Positions 19,101 through 30,665 of a stretch of 64,000 nucleotides of DNA are shown one piece after another. Origin of the DNA: Aphanomyces cochlioides (Eukaryota; Oomycota; Saprolegniomycetes; Saprolegniales; Verrucalvaceae). Below the pieces are notes generated by a model, which worked only from the letters and a program-made list of their open reading frames with translations, did not search any database and was not told the origin of the DNA. The position numbers were made by a program, and so were the translations under genes. Each line of letters opens with the position of its first letter. Position 1 is the first letter of the stretch. The stretch covers positions 744,001 through 808,000 of the forward strand of contig JAHQRK010000027.1 in assembly GCA_019828595.1 (NCBI GenBank), in the 5' to 3' direction.

Positions 19101-20030
19101 TCGATCGGCGTCACTGCTGCCGGCCTGGCGTTGACATATGCGTCGCAGCTCTCGTCCGTCTTGTCTCGAACCGTCCAAGGGCATGCCAAACTTGAAAGCA
19201 TCATGACTTGTGCTGAACGCCTGCATGAATATGAATCTCTCGAAGCCGAAGGAAGCTCATCCACCGGCGAGAATGAAGTCCAGACCGATCTGACCAACTG
19301 GCCAAGCTCCGGCGCGATTTCTTTCCAAGCATATTCGATGCGATATCGAGATGGACTCGATCTCGTCCTCCACGACATGAGCTTTACAGTTCGTGGCGGT
19401 GAAAAAGTCGGCATCTGCGGCCGAACTGGGTCTGGAAAGAGCTCGCTCGTTGCGGCGTTGTGTCGCATCGTCGAGGCGGCTAGTGGTTCCATCCAAATCG
19501 ATGGCGTGGATATCGCGGCCATTGATCTCCACGAGCTCCGTTCCCGTCTGACGGTCATCCCACAAGATCCTGTGCTCTTCAGCGGCTCGCTTCGATTCAA
19601 TCTCGACCCCGCGGGCGTCTTTGCATCCTCTGATGCTGAGCTATGGCATGTCCTCAAGCAAGTCCACTTGGCCGATATTGGTCTCGACTTTGAAGTCGCT
19701 GAACGAGGCAGCAATCTCTCCGTCGGCCAGCGCCAACTCGTCTGCATCGGCCGCGCTTTACTCCGTCAAAGTCGCATCGTTGTCTTGGACGAAGCGACAG
19801 CGAGCATTGACGTCGAGACCGATCGAATCCTCCAAGAAACTATCCGCTCAAGCTTTCAAGGCGTTTCAGTGCTCACGATTGCGCATCGTCTCGAGACAAT
19901 TCTCGACAACGACCGCGTTCTTGTCCTCGACGCTGGAAGGGTCCGTGAATTTGACGCGCCACAGAAACTCCTGGAAGACCCCACGAGCGCCTTTGCGCTG
20001 CTCATGCAACAAGCTGCTCGTGGCGTCTAG
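16185..20030 (+). CDS. ABC transporter, subfamily C (MRP type), full transporter
   Basis: ATP-driven exporter of the ABCC/MRP family (conjugates, organic anions or xenobiotics; the substrate cannot be read from sequence), 1281 residues, intronless. It has the short ABCC layout without the extra TMD0: a cytosolic start with WLAVGLMFWLDPLIRRG, TMD1 (about 105-365), NBD1 with Walker A GPVGSGKSS (about 456), signature LSGGQKARVSLARA and Walker B IFLLDDPLSALD (about 569), a Ser/Pro/Ala linker, TMD2 (about 720-1010), and NBD2 with Walker A GRTGSGKSS (about 1079), signature LSVGQRQLVCIGRA and Walker B IVVLDEATASID (about 1199). NBD1 has Asp where NBD2 has the catalytic Glu, the usual ABCC asymmetry. 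It is paralogous to the gene at 23728-27564; a coiled-coil/START-like gene lies between them. Plasma or vacuolar membrane likely. Confidence 0.95.
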   Translation: MATPDAKYAELESPRTDASSRLPQDEPNPMGSANWLAVGLMFWLDPLIRRGASTTLSEQDVWRLAPDDASAALHSRFASFWALETAVESPRFERALVKTLWARTAWATVLFVVYSAVMLVQPLVVQSLLQFILGNESPILDFSGYTLAAFLTTLSFVSVTLVDFAQAIVAQCGCNAKTLAMDVVFSKALKLPRRSNVSSGDVVTLASVDATRVFDLYIWGPWVVVAPCTLLAIFIVLGFKLDWVAGLVGGVVMAGVLIYSFRAAKTVGKLRRELAAVQSERVKLTYELLQGVRVVKLYAWESFVIAKLDEIRATELELLQRFQYNSRLPAATLQASAVAVFALCLLVYVARGHTLTPDVAFGTMAFLGVARLPCSLFCAGVINCSESLASCARLASFLRQDEVEQQPALPPPQPSQPGAPLIQMDEASFSWEADSSKLTLRHLSFAVESNSLTIVVGPVGSGKSSLISAILGEIHQVQGTRHVSGKIAYASQDPWIQHASLQDNVLFYNPLDEARYDQVIAACQLAPDVAILPQGHATEIGERGINLSGGQKARVSLARAVYRAPQADIFLLDDPLSALDVHVAGGVFRECIQTLLRSKAVVLVLNSHYHLLRHADRILVLDEAGSLVGNGTLDSLKEQFPHLMSLSIPEEVDAKVDEAPSSPENDKAAQTTSPAPPVASLTAATAPNPSRQKLIAKEERQQGGVSVSTYLTFFQASGWSGVGAAAAIALIFAGSQALLVSADWFLGHWSRSASASSGDRLHYAWIYLALAVCAVVSVFGACLFVLHLCLRCSKSLHASALNNVLQAAVPTFFDVTPVGRILNRFASDLDQLDNLLPWIGLMQAQYVFQIAAVLLVCGITAPFIALVYLPLVYVFYHIQRFFNVSTAQLKRLESTTKSPVVNLITEILSGLSTIRAMDMTDTFVLRSRAAMDHHQTYFTVHFMASRWVQMRLDWLSAVIITGVSFLVVASKDSIGVTAAGLALTYASQLSSVLSRTVQGHAKLESIMTCAERLHEYESLEAEGSSSTGENEVQTDLTNWPSSGAISFQAYSMRYRDGLDLVLHDMSFTVRGGEKVGICGRTGSGKSSLVAALCRIVEAASGSIQIDGVDIAAIDLHELRSRLTVIPQDPVLFSGSLRFNLDPAGVFASSDAELWHVLKQVHLADIGLDFEVAERGSNLSVGQRQLVCIGRALLRQSRIVVLDEATASIDVETDRILQETIRSSFQGVSVLTIAHRLETILDNDRVLVLDAGRVREFDAPQKLLEDPTSAFALLMQQAARGV

Positions 20031-20178
20031 CCGTCACCTCTTGTGACCCAAATCAAGACCGAACGAGCAAAATCCCATTCCTGTTGCTTTCGCCATCGTC
20101 AGAGATTGACACGATGACTCAAACGAAGCGAGCGCAATCCAACGCGTTGAGCTACAGAGTGACAGAGAAATACGATTC

Positions 20179-21423
20179 TTAACCTTCAAATGGACGAATT
20201 TTTGTCTGCTTGGCGTACTGTGCCAGATCCATAAGTTGTTTTCGCCGAAGTCCGACGCGGGCATTGAAGCGCGCAACGCCTTGGGCTGCAAAATAATCTT
20301 GACGATGCTCTGGGGGCACATGTGTCAGATCTAAGCCCCACCGTGCAGCCTCTTCTTCCAGTGGAAGGTAACCATCGCGTGAAAATGTCTGTGAAAGCAT
20401 TGTCAACGTGCGCATTCTTGTCTTCTTGCGCCGCGGCACCCGGCGAATGTCAAGCCTACATGCTATGGATCAGAAAGAGCCCAAACGAGCTGCATCTCAC
20501 CAAGTCATGCGACTTCGTTGGCAAAAATCTTGATTGTTATGTGCTTCATCATCTTCGATTTGCCGCACAACGATGACAGTGCGGTCTTTTTCGTGGAATA
20601 TCCCTCCGAGGAGATGCATGCAAACGCCTTGGTTTGTGACGAGACGATGGAGAGAAATATTCCCAATGAGTTCTTGTAATGTCTAGTCAAGTGGCGGCGA
20701 TCATGCATTGCCGACATGGCAACATTACCTCAAAGCCGGATGGGTGGAAATAATCGAGCATAAAAGTTGCCCCAAGGTGGGTTTGATGCATGTCGAGCAC
20801 TGTTTCAAAGGGAACGTCGAGCTCTGCTTGTCGGATTTGCGTCACGTTGTACGTATCGTTGCCTTCGAATGCGATTTTAAAGTCGCAGAAGATGTCTGAG
20901 ATTTCATTTGGACGAAGACCATGCGCTTGGAACATTGCATCCGTCTTGCGATACATACTCTCTGTGATCCACCGCATGCCTTGTTCCCGACGGACCGGAT
21001 CCGCATAGAGAGCACAATCACGCCATGTATCGCAGTCTGGCTTGAGCGAGACGTCCTACATGGAGCTATAGCGATCAATAAAAGTGGGGCTTGTACCATG
21101 ATATTGGTGTGAACTTGCAGCCATCGTCGAAGGTCTCGGAGAAGTTGTTCTTGATTTGTCGCTGCACGGTGGGCGAGGGGACTTAGGGAAGGGTTATATG
21201 CTCCTTTTCGATCGTGCGTTTTGGCCGCGCGCGTGAGTTCTTCCAACGCTGCAACGATACAATTGAACTGATGGAGGTATAGACTCTTGACAACGAGCGA
21301 ATTCTTGCCAAATCTCTCGACGAGGACGCGTAGATGGCTCTGTGTTTGAAGGATTCGATCTGCTTCTTCCGACAGAAACATATCGGCCTCCTCTAGCGGA
21401 CGCATCGCGGCGGCAGGCAACAT
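20179..21423 (-). CDS. Coiled-coil/START-like oomycete family protein, paralogue A (4 exons)
   Basis: Spliced model 21423-21097, 21055-20729, 20682-20501, 20455-20179, giving 370 residues. Introns are 41, 46 and 45 bp, all GT-AG, in phases 0, 0 and 2. The start is ATG 21423 (MLPAAAMRPLEEADMFL). The N-terminal third is helical (SEEADRILQTQSHLRVLVER). The core holds CDTWRDCALYADPVRREQG, MRWITESMYRKTDAMF, DMHQTHLGATFMLDYFHPSG, and QRSRMTWLDIRRV spanning the third intron. The end carries LPLEEEAARWGLDLTHVPP. The same blocks occur in the genes at 28015, 30665 and 40593. I compare the family to oomycete proteins labelled START-like or M96 mating-specific; this is a tentative resemblance and no catalytic motif is visible. 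This copy lacks the basic KREYxRxFMQxYRGK segment at the N terminus. It is convergent with the ABCC gene ending at 20030. Confidence 0.75.
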
Positions 21424-23727
21424 GGCTCGTCTTCTCTCTTCAAGTTGGCCAAGACACGAGTACTCGATGCGAAAATACAAGGAAAAAAGTGATAAAAATT
21501 GAAGCCGATATTACTAACCACGCCCAAAAAATATCATTTTGCAACCAAAAGTATCAATTTAGGAATTTTTGTATCAAAAATGACTATCTTTAGTATCATT
21601 TTGAATTTCTTCATACAAACGTATGATATTGACAAAGATGGAAAGACGTCCCAGGACGCATGACAGTTCACCCAAGTCGATGCCACAGCTGTCCATTACA
21701 ATAACCCCTGGCTTGAAGGGATACAAGAGCTATGAAGGCTTCCTGGCTTAGCGCTGTTCTATTCACGTTTTTCCATCAGGGGGCTGCAGTGTACTAGTAT
21801 CGACTTTGTGCTATTTGTCTCACCTTTGACTGTCTGATCCCGAGCGGCATTTTTGTCAACGAGTGTGGGAGCGGACGAGATTCTCTTCTTTCCTTCCTTC
21901 AAACCTGTAGATGTTTTCAACATGAAGCGACCAAGTGGTGGCTTTGTCCTGTCCAACTGCATGCGTGGTCATTCGTGCTTGAACAAGGATACGGATATCC
22001 CCCAGTTCACGTGTAGCGACCAGGGGAACTGTCCATCTCACGTCTAAAACGAAGGCTGCGACGGAACCAGACCGTCTGATGGCCTCAGCACTGTGAAAAT
22101 GAGATTTTATCGACGAGCTAGAGCAGGGAGAGAGAAAGAAACAATGGGAAACCACTTGAGTTGACAGGGTGAATTTGTCAAAGGCCGCACCCCGGCTCAA
22201 GATTCTGTGCATTGTGGTTGTACACCATCTGGGGCTCTTCTTTCCCTCATGCTCGGTCATGGATGCGCGTGTGGCTGTTTGTTGATGATAACGTGACTGC
22301 CAAAAAGAACGTCGCGATTGTATCTTGGCTGTCGGCAAATTGAATAAAGTTTGCCTCGCCGCAGAAGCCCAAGAAAGAGTACCATACACTGTACACAGGA
22401 TTGGATACACAGAACAAATATTTCTAAATTTAATATTTTATGAAAATTGATTTGATTGATATATTGATTTTGAAGGTTTTAGCGGTCATGGCAGACAGAA
22501 TGGTCGTTGTATTGAATAACACATGGAAATTTTCATATCGATCGGTGCTCCTCGAGGGATTAAAACTAAAATGTGTACTGCAGGGGTGCTCGTTGTCCCG
22601 GAATCTTACATGACGAAGCGTGTTTTCGACTAGATCTCAGCGGTGGACTTATATTTAAATAACCTTTATTTACAAATATTTATTTAATATAGCAATATAG
22701 AGATACTGGATTACATGGTCGTGGTGGATGTGATGGACGAGATCCAGATGCCATCTCTTGACGCCACTGAAGTGTCTCCGAATGGGAGCTATAACTCGTG
22801 CTGTCGACTCCACACACGCTGTGGACTTCAATCGTGCACATTTGGCAAACGTGCTGTCAACATTGTTGCCGCGCGCGCGGTCGCAACGCGAAGGAGCACG
22901 ACTTTATGATGTGCAAGCAAGAGCTGCAGCTAGATCTGCCCATGAATGAGACAGCGTACGATTGAAAAGGCCATGAGCAGAGACACACACATCCATTGCC
23001 TTTCCAAGGCAATTCTCGACTCAGGGCTTCAATTGGGTGCTGTCCATTGAATGCAGCCAGAACGACGTTCAAGAAAGGCTTGCATACTCAGCTCCATTTT
23101 TTTTCGAAATCCAGCAAGCGGCATGGCATCGTTGCATCCTTGACGAGTAGTATCAAGACGCATACGACTTGTGATTGCGACGCGTTCAAGGTATCAGGTT
23201 GCCTCTCGAGTTTTCCACACTCCGGCTTGTTTCCATCTATCCACAACGTGCGTGCCTTTGCCACATCCATATTGCCTTCCTCTCGAATCCCTCAAGGATC
23301 TCTGTTGTGTCGTGGATATAAAGCGTCGGGCATTGTCAAATATGGAGCTTATCAAGCTGAAGATTGTACGCTGCACGATGCTGGCTGACGGAGAGTGTCA
23401 TCAGGACGTGTTTGAAATGGCGATTCCATTGGCTTGCTACCACTAATCGTTGTCACGCCGCGTGCATCCCGGGAGAAAGCTATACGTTCTGCACCGGACG
23501 TCGTGAGAGATGGGAACGGATCCATGGGTTGAAAGCCAGAGATCGACAGGACAGTCTCGGTTTGACTGTCGCGTTCGGGCTTGTCGTCCCACCAGTTTCA
23601 CGTATACAAGGTCAGATCCATGCATGGCTGCGACAACATAATCGTCGATCGATTCTTTCCTCTGCGTGTTACTCTTTCCGAGCCATATGTGGCACTCAGC
23701 CTGGCTCATTACACAATTCCAATCGCC
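21424..23727. other. Spacer before the second ABCC gene, no recognised gene
   Basis: About 2.3 kb without a convincing gene. It is AT-rich at 21480-21620 and 22425-22700 (for example TATTTAAATAACC). Several frames of 60-180 codons exist on both strands, but none shows a known motif, a good ATG or the codon bias of the neighbours. The promoter of the gene at 20179-21423 and that of the ABCC gene at 23728 must both lie here. Confidence 0.4.
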
Positions 23728-26700
23728 ATGAACGCCTACAGCGAGATCAAATCGCCGTCGTCCCTGGACGACCAATTGCCATGGTGTCAACATCGCCATC
23801 CCATGGAATCTGGCAGTTGGTGGAGCTATGTCACCCTGGCTTGGATGGACAAATTGGTCCTGCGAGGCGGCCAGACCCCGCTGACGGAGCAAGATGTTTG
23901 GCCGATGGCAGCAGCCGACTCGGTCGAGCATCTCTATCGTCATGTCATGCAACATTGGCAGCCAGAGCTCAACCACAGTATTCTTCGTCTCATTTGGCGT
24001 GCTTTCCGCTACCGAATTGTCATTTCCTTCCTCCTCTTTGGGCTCTATGCCATCATGAGCTTGATCCAGCCCCTTGCTGTGAAAGCTATGATGGAATACC
24101 TCCAGCATGAAGAGGCTACCACCACAGCGTTGGGCATCTCCAATGGCTATCTGCTCGCGTTCGTCTTGTTCTTTGTCTCGACAGCGTCGGTGTGGCTCAT
24201 GGACTTTGCTTGCTTCTATGGCTCGCACATTGGTATCAATGTCAAGTCCGTCTTATCTCACATGGTGTACAAGAAGTCGCTCACGCTGTCTGCGTCGGCC
24301 AAGACGCGCTTCTCGTCGGGGGAAATCATCACGATGAGCTCTGTCGACATTGACAAGCTCGTGTATGCGTCCAACATGGGCCAGTGGCCCTTTGTCTGGT
24401 ACATTCTCCAAGTTGACGAGACTAACGCTTCTGTAGTCCCGTCCTGCTCGTAGCTTGTTACGTCATGCTGGGCTTTGAGCTGGGCTACGCGGCAGCTCTC
24501 GCAGGGGGGGCTAGCATGGCAGTCTTTATCTTCTTTGGCTTTCAATCCGCAGCAACGATCGGCCAACTGCGTCGTGACATCCTGACCATTCAAGCACAGC
24601 GCGTGAAGCTGACGAATGAAATGCTCCAAGGCATTCGCGTCGTCAAGTTGAATGCATGGGAGGTTGAGCTCCAGAAACATCTTGAAGAGATCCGTGAGGG
24701 CGAGTTGGCAAGGCTCAAGAAGTACCACAACCTTCGCATCATCAACAGCGTCTTGCTCGCCATTGCTCCTGTCGTGTCGTTGGTCTTTTGCTTGATGGTC
24801 TTTGTGGCGCAGAACCGACCGCTGACTGTCCAAGTCGCGTTCACCGCGCTCGCTTATATGAATATTGCAAGGCAGCCGTGCTCTGTCTTCTCAAAATCCG
24901 TCGTGGGGCTCACCGAGGCATTGGCGTCCTGCCGTCGACTCACTGAGTACCTGAACGCGGACGAGGTGGACACGCCTCTGGATGGCGAAGAAGAGCAAGT
25001 CAAGGTGCAGATTTCAAATGGAGAGTTCAAGTGGACCGCCGAGGGGGACTTGCCGACGCTGAAGGATATTTTCTTGACCATTGAGCCAAATACGCTCACG
25101 ATGGTCGTGGGGGCTGTCGGCAGTGGCAAGTCGAGTCTGCTCAGTGCGATCTTGGGCGATATTCACCTCACTGCGGGCTCAAGGACTGTCCACGCTCGGT
25201 TTTCCTACGTGAACCAAGAATCGTGGATCCAACACGCCACCGTGAAGCAGAATATCCTCTTCGAGTCGAGAATGGAGCAAGAATGGTACGCTCGCGTTGT
25301 CTCTGCTTGTCAACTCACCACAGACCTGGCCATGCTCCCAAGAGGTACGCTCAAATTCCACAACTTTTGACGAGCTGGCAACAATTCTAGGTGACGACAC
25401 GGAGATTGGAGAGCGAGGAATCAATCTAAGCGGTGGACAGAAGGCTAGAGTGAGCCTGGCGCGGGCGATGTACCATCGTGAAGCTGACGTCTACTTGCTT
25501 GACGATCCATTGAGTGCACAAGACGCCCAAGTCGCCAATGCAATCTTTACAAATTGCATCCAAGGCTTGCTCAAGGGCAAGACGACGCTGCTCGCTCTCA
25601 CTAGTCACTATCATCTGCTGCCACATGCTCATCGAGTTCTTCTCATGGCCGATGGACGTATCGTCGGAGATGGAACTTTTGACGAGCTCAGGGCAAAGTT
25701 TCCCCACTTGATGCTCTTCACCAACAAGATTGAGACACATGAAGCGATCGAAGTCACGGAAGAGCCACGGAAAGAGAAGGACTTGTCGGCCAAGACAGAC
25801 GCTCTCGTGACCAAGGAAGACAATGCCAAGGGCGGCGTCACGTGGTCGACTTACTACTCGTATTTTTCAGCCAGTGGATTCAATGGTTGCTTCGTCGCGT
25901 TTGTCCTGACGATCTTCTTTACGCTGTCTCAAGTCGCTTTGTCCTTGACGGATTGGTTCATGAGCTTCTGGGCAATCCACGGACCCGTGAGTCTCGCCTA
26001 CGGCTGGGCGTATGTTGGTTTGGCTGGTCTTTCCGTACTCTTGGTCTATGGCCGATCGCTCTTTGTGCTCCTCACGGCGATGCTTTGCTCCAAGAACTTC
26101 CACTCTAGAGTGTTATCGCACGTCTTGAGCGCCCCCGTGCCGACTTTCTTTGACGTGACCCCAGTCGGTCGCATTCTAAACCGGTTTTCGTCCGACTTGG
26201 ATCAAATTGACTCGACGCTGCCGCATTCTGGCCTGACGGTGCTCCAGTTTGCATTTAATATCTTTGGCGTCGTCGTGGTTTGTGCAGTGTCCACGCCTTG
26301 GGTCATCTTGCTCTACGTCCCCATGACGTACGTTTTCTTCTGCATCCAACGAGCCTTTGGCGCGACGCTCAATGAAATGTCCCGCATGAATGGCGTGAGC
26401 CGATCGCCATTGATCTCTCTCGTTACGGAGACGTACCAAGGCATCAGCACGATTCGCGCGTTTGGGAAAGCCAACACATTCGTCGCCAAGCAACAACGGG
26501 CCGTGGACAACAACATGCGCTTCGGTTGCTTTGATGACTTCGGTGGCCGTTGGTTTTACTTGCGTCTCGACTTGCTCGGGAATATTCTCGTCGGTGGGTG
26601 TGCTTTTGTGGCGGTCATGACCAAGTCGTCCGTTGGTCTAACCGCAGCGGGATTGTCCTTGACGTATTCTACTCAGCTGGCCGTGCTCATGTCGAGATTG

Positions 26701-27564
26701 GCGTATTTCTTCTCGTCTGTCGATCATGTCATGACGTCCGTGGAGCGTCTAGACCACTACAGCTCCTTGGATAGCGAAGATGACGACGGTGCAAGCCACA
26801 ATCAAGTCGCATCGTGGCCTTCTCATGGCGCGATTCATTTCCAGTCGTACTCGATGCGCCACCGAGATCACTTGGATTTGGTTTTGACCAACTTGGAGTT
26901 CACCGTTGAAGCAGGTCACCAAGTTGGCATCTGCGGCCGCACAGGCTCTGGAAAGAGCTCACTCATCGCTGCATTGTTTCGCATGGTGCCTGCTGCGTCT
27001 GGAAGGATTACCATTGGCAACGTCGACATTGCGTCTGTCCCTGTGACTGCACTGCGATCCGGGCTCACAATTATTCCCCAAGACCCCGTCCTCTTTAGCG
27101 GCTCGCTGCGTTTCAACTTGGATCCTGCCGGCACGTTGAGCGACGCTGATCTTTGGACTGTGCTCCAACAAGTCCATCTCAAAGATGTGATTCCAAGCTT
27201 GGAGTTTGAAATTTCAGAAATGGGTTCTAATCTCTCGGTGGGGCAGCGGCAGTTGGTCTGCATCGCAAGAGCCTTGCTCCGCCGTTCTAAAGTTGTCGTG
27301 CTGGACGAAGCCACCGCCAACATCGATCTCGAATCGGACCGATTGATCCAACAAATGATGCGGGAATGCTTCCAAAACGTCACGCGGTTCATTGTGGCGC
27401 ATCGTCTCGATACAATTCTCGACTCGGACCGCATTCTAGTCCTCGACGGCGGCCAAGTCAAGGAGTACGGCGCACCGCAGGACCTCCTAGCCGACAAAGA
27501 GAGTGCATTCAGTCGCTTGGCACAACACGCACACATCAACCATAAACTTCAAACTGCAAAGTGA
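23728..27564 (+). CDS. ABC transporter, subfamily C (MRP type), two tiny introns
   Basis: Spliced model 23728-24398, 24437-25344, 25391-27564, giving 1250 residues. Intron 1 is 38 bp (GTACAT...CTGTAG, with ACTAAC as possible branch site). Intron 2 is 46 bp (GTACGC...TTCTAG). Both joins reproduce the residue spacing of the paralogue at 16185: GQWPFV then PVLLVACYVMLGF, and MLPRG then DDTEIGERG. Layout: TMD1, NBD1 (Walker A GAVGSGKSS about 448, signature LSGGQKARVSLARA, Walker B VYLLDDPLSAQD about 559), linker, TMD2, NBD2 (Walker A GRTGSGKSS about 1041, signature LSVGQRQLVCIARA, Walker B VVVLDEATANID about 1162). The NBD1 D-loop reads SAQD instead of the usual SALD. Start MNAYSEIKSPSSLDD is the first ATG before the conserved W-rich region. 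Export substrate unknown. Confidence 0.92.
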
Positions 27565-28014
27565 CTATCCATGTAGTAGTTGTAGATAATCGTTCTAACT
27601 TAGCCTTTCAATGCCGTCGTCAATTTTACAAAATTCACCGGCACGGCGTGTCGACATCCCGACATCTCTCGCATGCAAGAGCGCCTTCCTCTGGCCGATT
27701 GGACTCATCAACTGCTCTCTGACGCCACGGCGTGCTTTGCATTTCTAAGTGGCAAAGCACACAACTTAGTTGTGGGAATTGATCAAGGTGTGTAATGCCA
27801 ATGGACTGAAGAACCCGCCGAACCTAGCGGCACCTCTGGCTGCTCCCAGTGTCTCTACAGCAGAGTTTTCCTCATCTTCCAGCGCTCCGACGGTCTACTG
27901 AGAGTCCCGAATGTATCAGGAATGTCCGCAGTGCTTCTTGCTGCAGCGACGAAGACTTGACGACCAACGACGCAAGAGTTATCTCGCTCATAATAAAGCA
28001 GAGTGATATGCATC
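27565..28014. other. Short spacer, no gene seen
   Basis: 450 bp between the ABCC stop and the next start on the same strand. It should contain the ABCC polyadenylation region and the promoter of the following gene. No recognisable element was found. Confidence 0.4.
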
Positions 28015-29336
28015 ATGGCGTCCAAAATTGAGGAATATCCAATTGGCAAAGCGCACACTGACACACTTGGCTATCTGTCAGCCATGAACGATGCTGAGCG
28101 CCGGCAGCGCAAGCGGGAATACACGCGTCATTTCATGCAGGCGTACCGTGGCAAGGAGAAGAAAGTCAAGGAAGAGCTGGAGAAGCTCGTTGCGAGACTC
28201 GAAGCCCGCATTGCGCTCAAGCAGAAACGATCGAGTGAGAAAAGTCCACTTGATCTCTTGTCATGGCGAGACATTGCATCCGCCTTTTATGACCTCCGAC
28301 AATCGTCGACAAACCAACAGCGCACGCTGCGCTGGCAAATCCAAGACTTGGACGAAACGATCCGGGAAATGAAAGCGTGGGTCCTCGCTGTACCTTCAGT
28401 CCACGTACGTCGTCATCTTCGATGGGAAGGAATTCTCACGTGTTGTTGTAGAGATCTCCCCGTGAGAACTGGGATACGTGGCGAGATTACTCGCTTCTAG
28501 CGCATCCGACAAGTCGACGTCTGGGCAAACAATGGATCACGCAACAAATGTACTACAACGTCGATCGTGTCTTTGACCACTACGGCGTCCCAGCCACGCA
28601 CGTCCCGTACGACTCGAGGGTGATCGAATTCGGCGACCATGGCCATCGGTATGTCCAGTCAGCCTGTTGGACATGGGCAGCTTCACTCGAGACAGTCGTC
28701 GCCTTGTACACCAACCAGACAGGGTCCATGTTTACACACGATGGCTTCTGCCAGCTCAATACTCAAGTACGTAACCAAGCGACGGTCCGCTCATCTTTCC
28801 TCTCTGCCTTCGCAGACCAGGACAGAAGTGGCAGGGAATACGAAATTGCATGAATATGCACCGGTGGATGGAAATGGCTTGAGTGTCGAGCTGCTCTGCG
28901 GGGAATTCCAAGACCCGGATCGATTCATCCTCGTGATTCAGCAGATATTATCCGATGATCTCGCCGCGGGAAAACGCCGTCAACGGAGGCGCATGGCATG
29001 GTGTGACTTGCTTCATGAAACTTTTTGAGTTCATGAATGGATTGGTGTAGGATTGAATTGCGTCGGTCGAGTGAATCCGTCACGTACGAACGCAATGTGG
29101 GCATTGTGTCTGAAGAAGTCAAAGAAGACGGAAGCGTCGTGCCACTCGAGGAAGCGGCATGGCGATGGGGACTCAATCTCTCAGGAGTCAACGATGAATC
29201 CACACGGGAAGCACTCTTTGTCCAGGCATATCGAGCCCGCAACGACCAACTCAGTGGGCGGCGGCGGCAGTGGTATGCAGATTTGATTGCCCAAGTGGCA
29301 AAAATCCGAATAGGTGACGCAGGGGGCGACAGCTAG
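28015..29336 (+). CDS. Coiled-coil/START-like oomycete family protein, paralogue B (4 exons)
   Basis: Spliced model 28015-28404, 28452-28766, 28816-29000, 29051-29336, giving 391 residues. Introns are 47, 49 and 50 bp (GTACGT...TTGTAG, GTACGT...TCGCAG, GTGTGA...GTGTAG), phases 0, 0, 2. The N terminus has a basic, bZIP-like stretch (RRQRKREYTRHFMQAYRGK) running into a coiled coil (KKVKEELEKLVARLEARI), then LSWRDIASAFYDLRQ. The core includes NWDTWRDYSLLAHPTSRRLG, QWITQQMYYNVDRVFDHYG, TNQTGSMFTHDGFCQLN, LLCGEFQDPDRFILVIQQI and RRRMAWIELRRSSE. The C terminus has LEEAAWRWGLNLSGV. No enzymatic motif is visible. DNA binding or dimerisation through the basic coiled coil and ligand binding by a START-like core are inferences. 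It converges on paralogue C with only 30 bp between stops. Confidence 0.85.
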
Positions 29337-29366
29337 ATGGTGGAGACAACATAAACAAAAGTTCAT

Positions 29367-30665
29367 TTACACCGAATCGACTGGAGGCTCGACGACATCC
29401 ACAGACGCATGAGTTGTATCATGCTCTTTCATTTCTTGGTCAATGATGGCGCTGTACCACCGTTGCCGTGAAGATTTGAGAGCTTCATTGCGTTGTCGGT
29501 GGAGTTGGAGGAAGAGTCGTTCCTGCTCCCATTCAGGGACTTGAGAGAGGTCATAGCCCCAGCCACGGGCTTCATCTGCCATCGATATGTAGCCGTTCTT
29601 GGTAAACTGCTGCGATACGATCGATACGTATCGGCCTCGAGTACGGAGATCAGATTCTCGATAGAGCTCAACCCTGCAGTCAACATCGTCATAATTTGAA
29701 GGGGGGCTGGGGAATTTACCATGTCATTCGACTCCGCTGAGCCAAGCTGGCGTTAATTGAGACGAGCTCATCGTCTTGGATTTGAGTTATAACAAGCACG
29801 GACCGATCGGCTTCGTTGAATTCACCACCCAGAAGATTTACATAGAGAGCTGATGATCGATCCTTGTCTGGTACGAGTTGGTGGAGCACTGTGTTGTCCG
29901 TGGCTTCAGTAAGTGTCTAGAACGAATCAATTAAATGGCGTGCAGTGTATGCAAGGAGTACATTTGTGCTGAGAGGATAGAAGGAGTCGAGGGTGAACAT
30001 GGAGCACATGTGATTTCGAAACATTGAGCGGACTTTTTCAAGCGGCATGGCCCAGTTGAGCTGGCCGCGCTCAATGACATAATAGCATTCACCTGAGAAG
30101 TCGATGTCCCAAGAGTTGTCGATGATGTTGTAGAAGGGAGGTGGCAAGTCCTGAACTTCGAATACGCGATTCGCATTGTGATACATGTGTTGAGTTATCC
30201 ACTCCTTCCCTAGCTGTCGGGAACGGGGATGAGATAAAAGAGACACGTCGCGCCATGTTTGGCATCGTGGATTTGGTGATGCCTACACAGAGCCACCATA
30301 AGACGTCGGAACAACACTTCTTGACGTACCAACGGACGACAGAATGACGCAACCCAGCCATACAAGTCGAGTCCAACCTCGCGCGTTTCGTTCGTGTCGT
30401 CAATCAATGCCTTTTGTTCCAACACTCCGTCTTTCCGCATCTCATCCATCGCGATCGCGACATCTCTCCACGCTAGTTCTCCACTGATGGTCGTTTTCGT
30501 CAGTCGCATCGCCAGTTCCGCCTCCAAGTCTGCAATCTGCTGTTTCAAGCTCGCGACTTCTTCTTTCTCGCGGCCGCGGTAAATCTGCATAAACTGACGC
30601 ATGTACCCACGTTTTCGGATCTTCCTCTGCATCTTGGCGTAGCCTTCATCGACTTTCTTGACCAT
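29367..30665 (-). CDS. Coiled-coil/START-like oomycete family protein, paralogue C (4 exons)
   Basis: Spliced model 30665-30330, 30282-29962, 29916-29720, 29673-29367, giving 386 residues. Introns are 47, 45 and 46 bp (GTACGT...GTGTAG, GTACTC...TTCTAG, GTAAAT...CTGCAG), at the positions and phases of paralogue B. The N terminus has KRGYMRQFMQIYRGREKEE then the coiled coil SLKQQIADLEAELAMRL. The core has CQTWRDVSLLSHPRSRQLG, EWITQHMYHNANRVFE, NHMCSMFTLDSFYPLSTN, LLGGEFNEADRSVLVITQI and QRSRMTWVELYRESD. The end carries MADEARGWGYDLSQVPEW. It probably arose by local inverted duplication with B, though the proteins have diverged widely. Function unknown, as for the other members. Confidence 0.85.

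Noticed and set aside
21856..22410. 184-codon minus-strand frame in the spacer before the second ABCC gene
   Set aside because: No motif, no conserved composition; the region shows no other sign of a gene.
23364..24228. Overlapping 248- and 261-codon frames on both strands at the start of the second ABCC gene
   Set aside because: The sense frame from 23728 has clear ABCC homology; the others have none.
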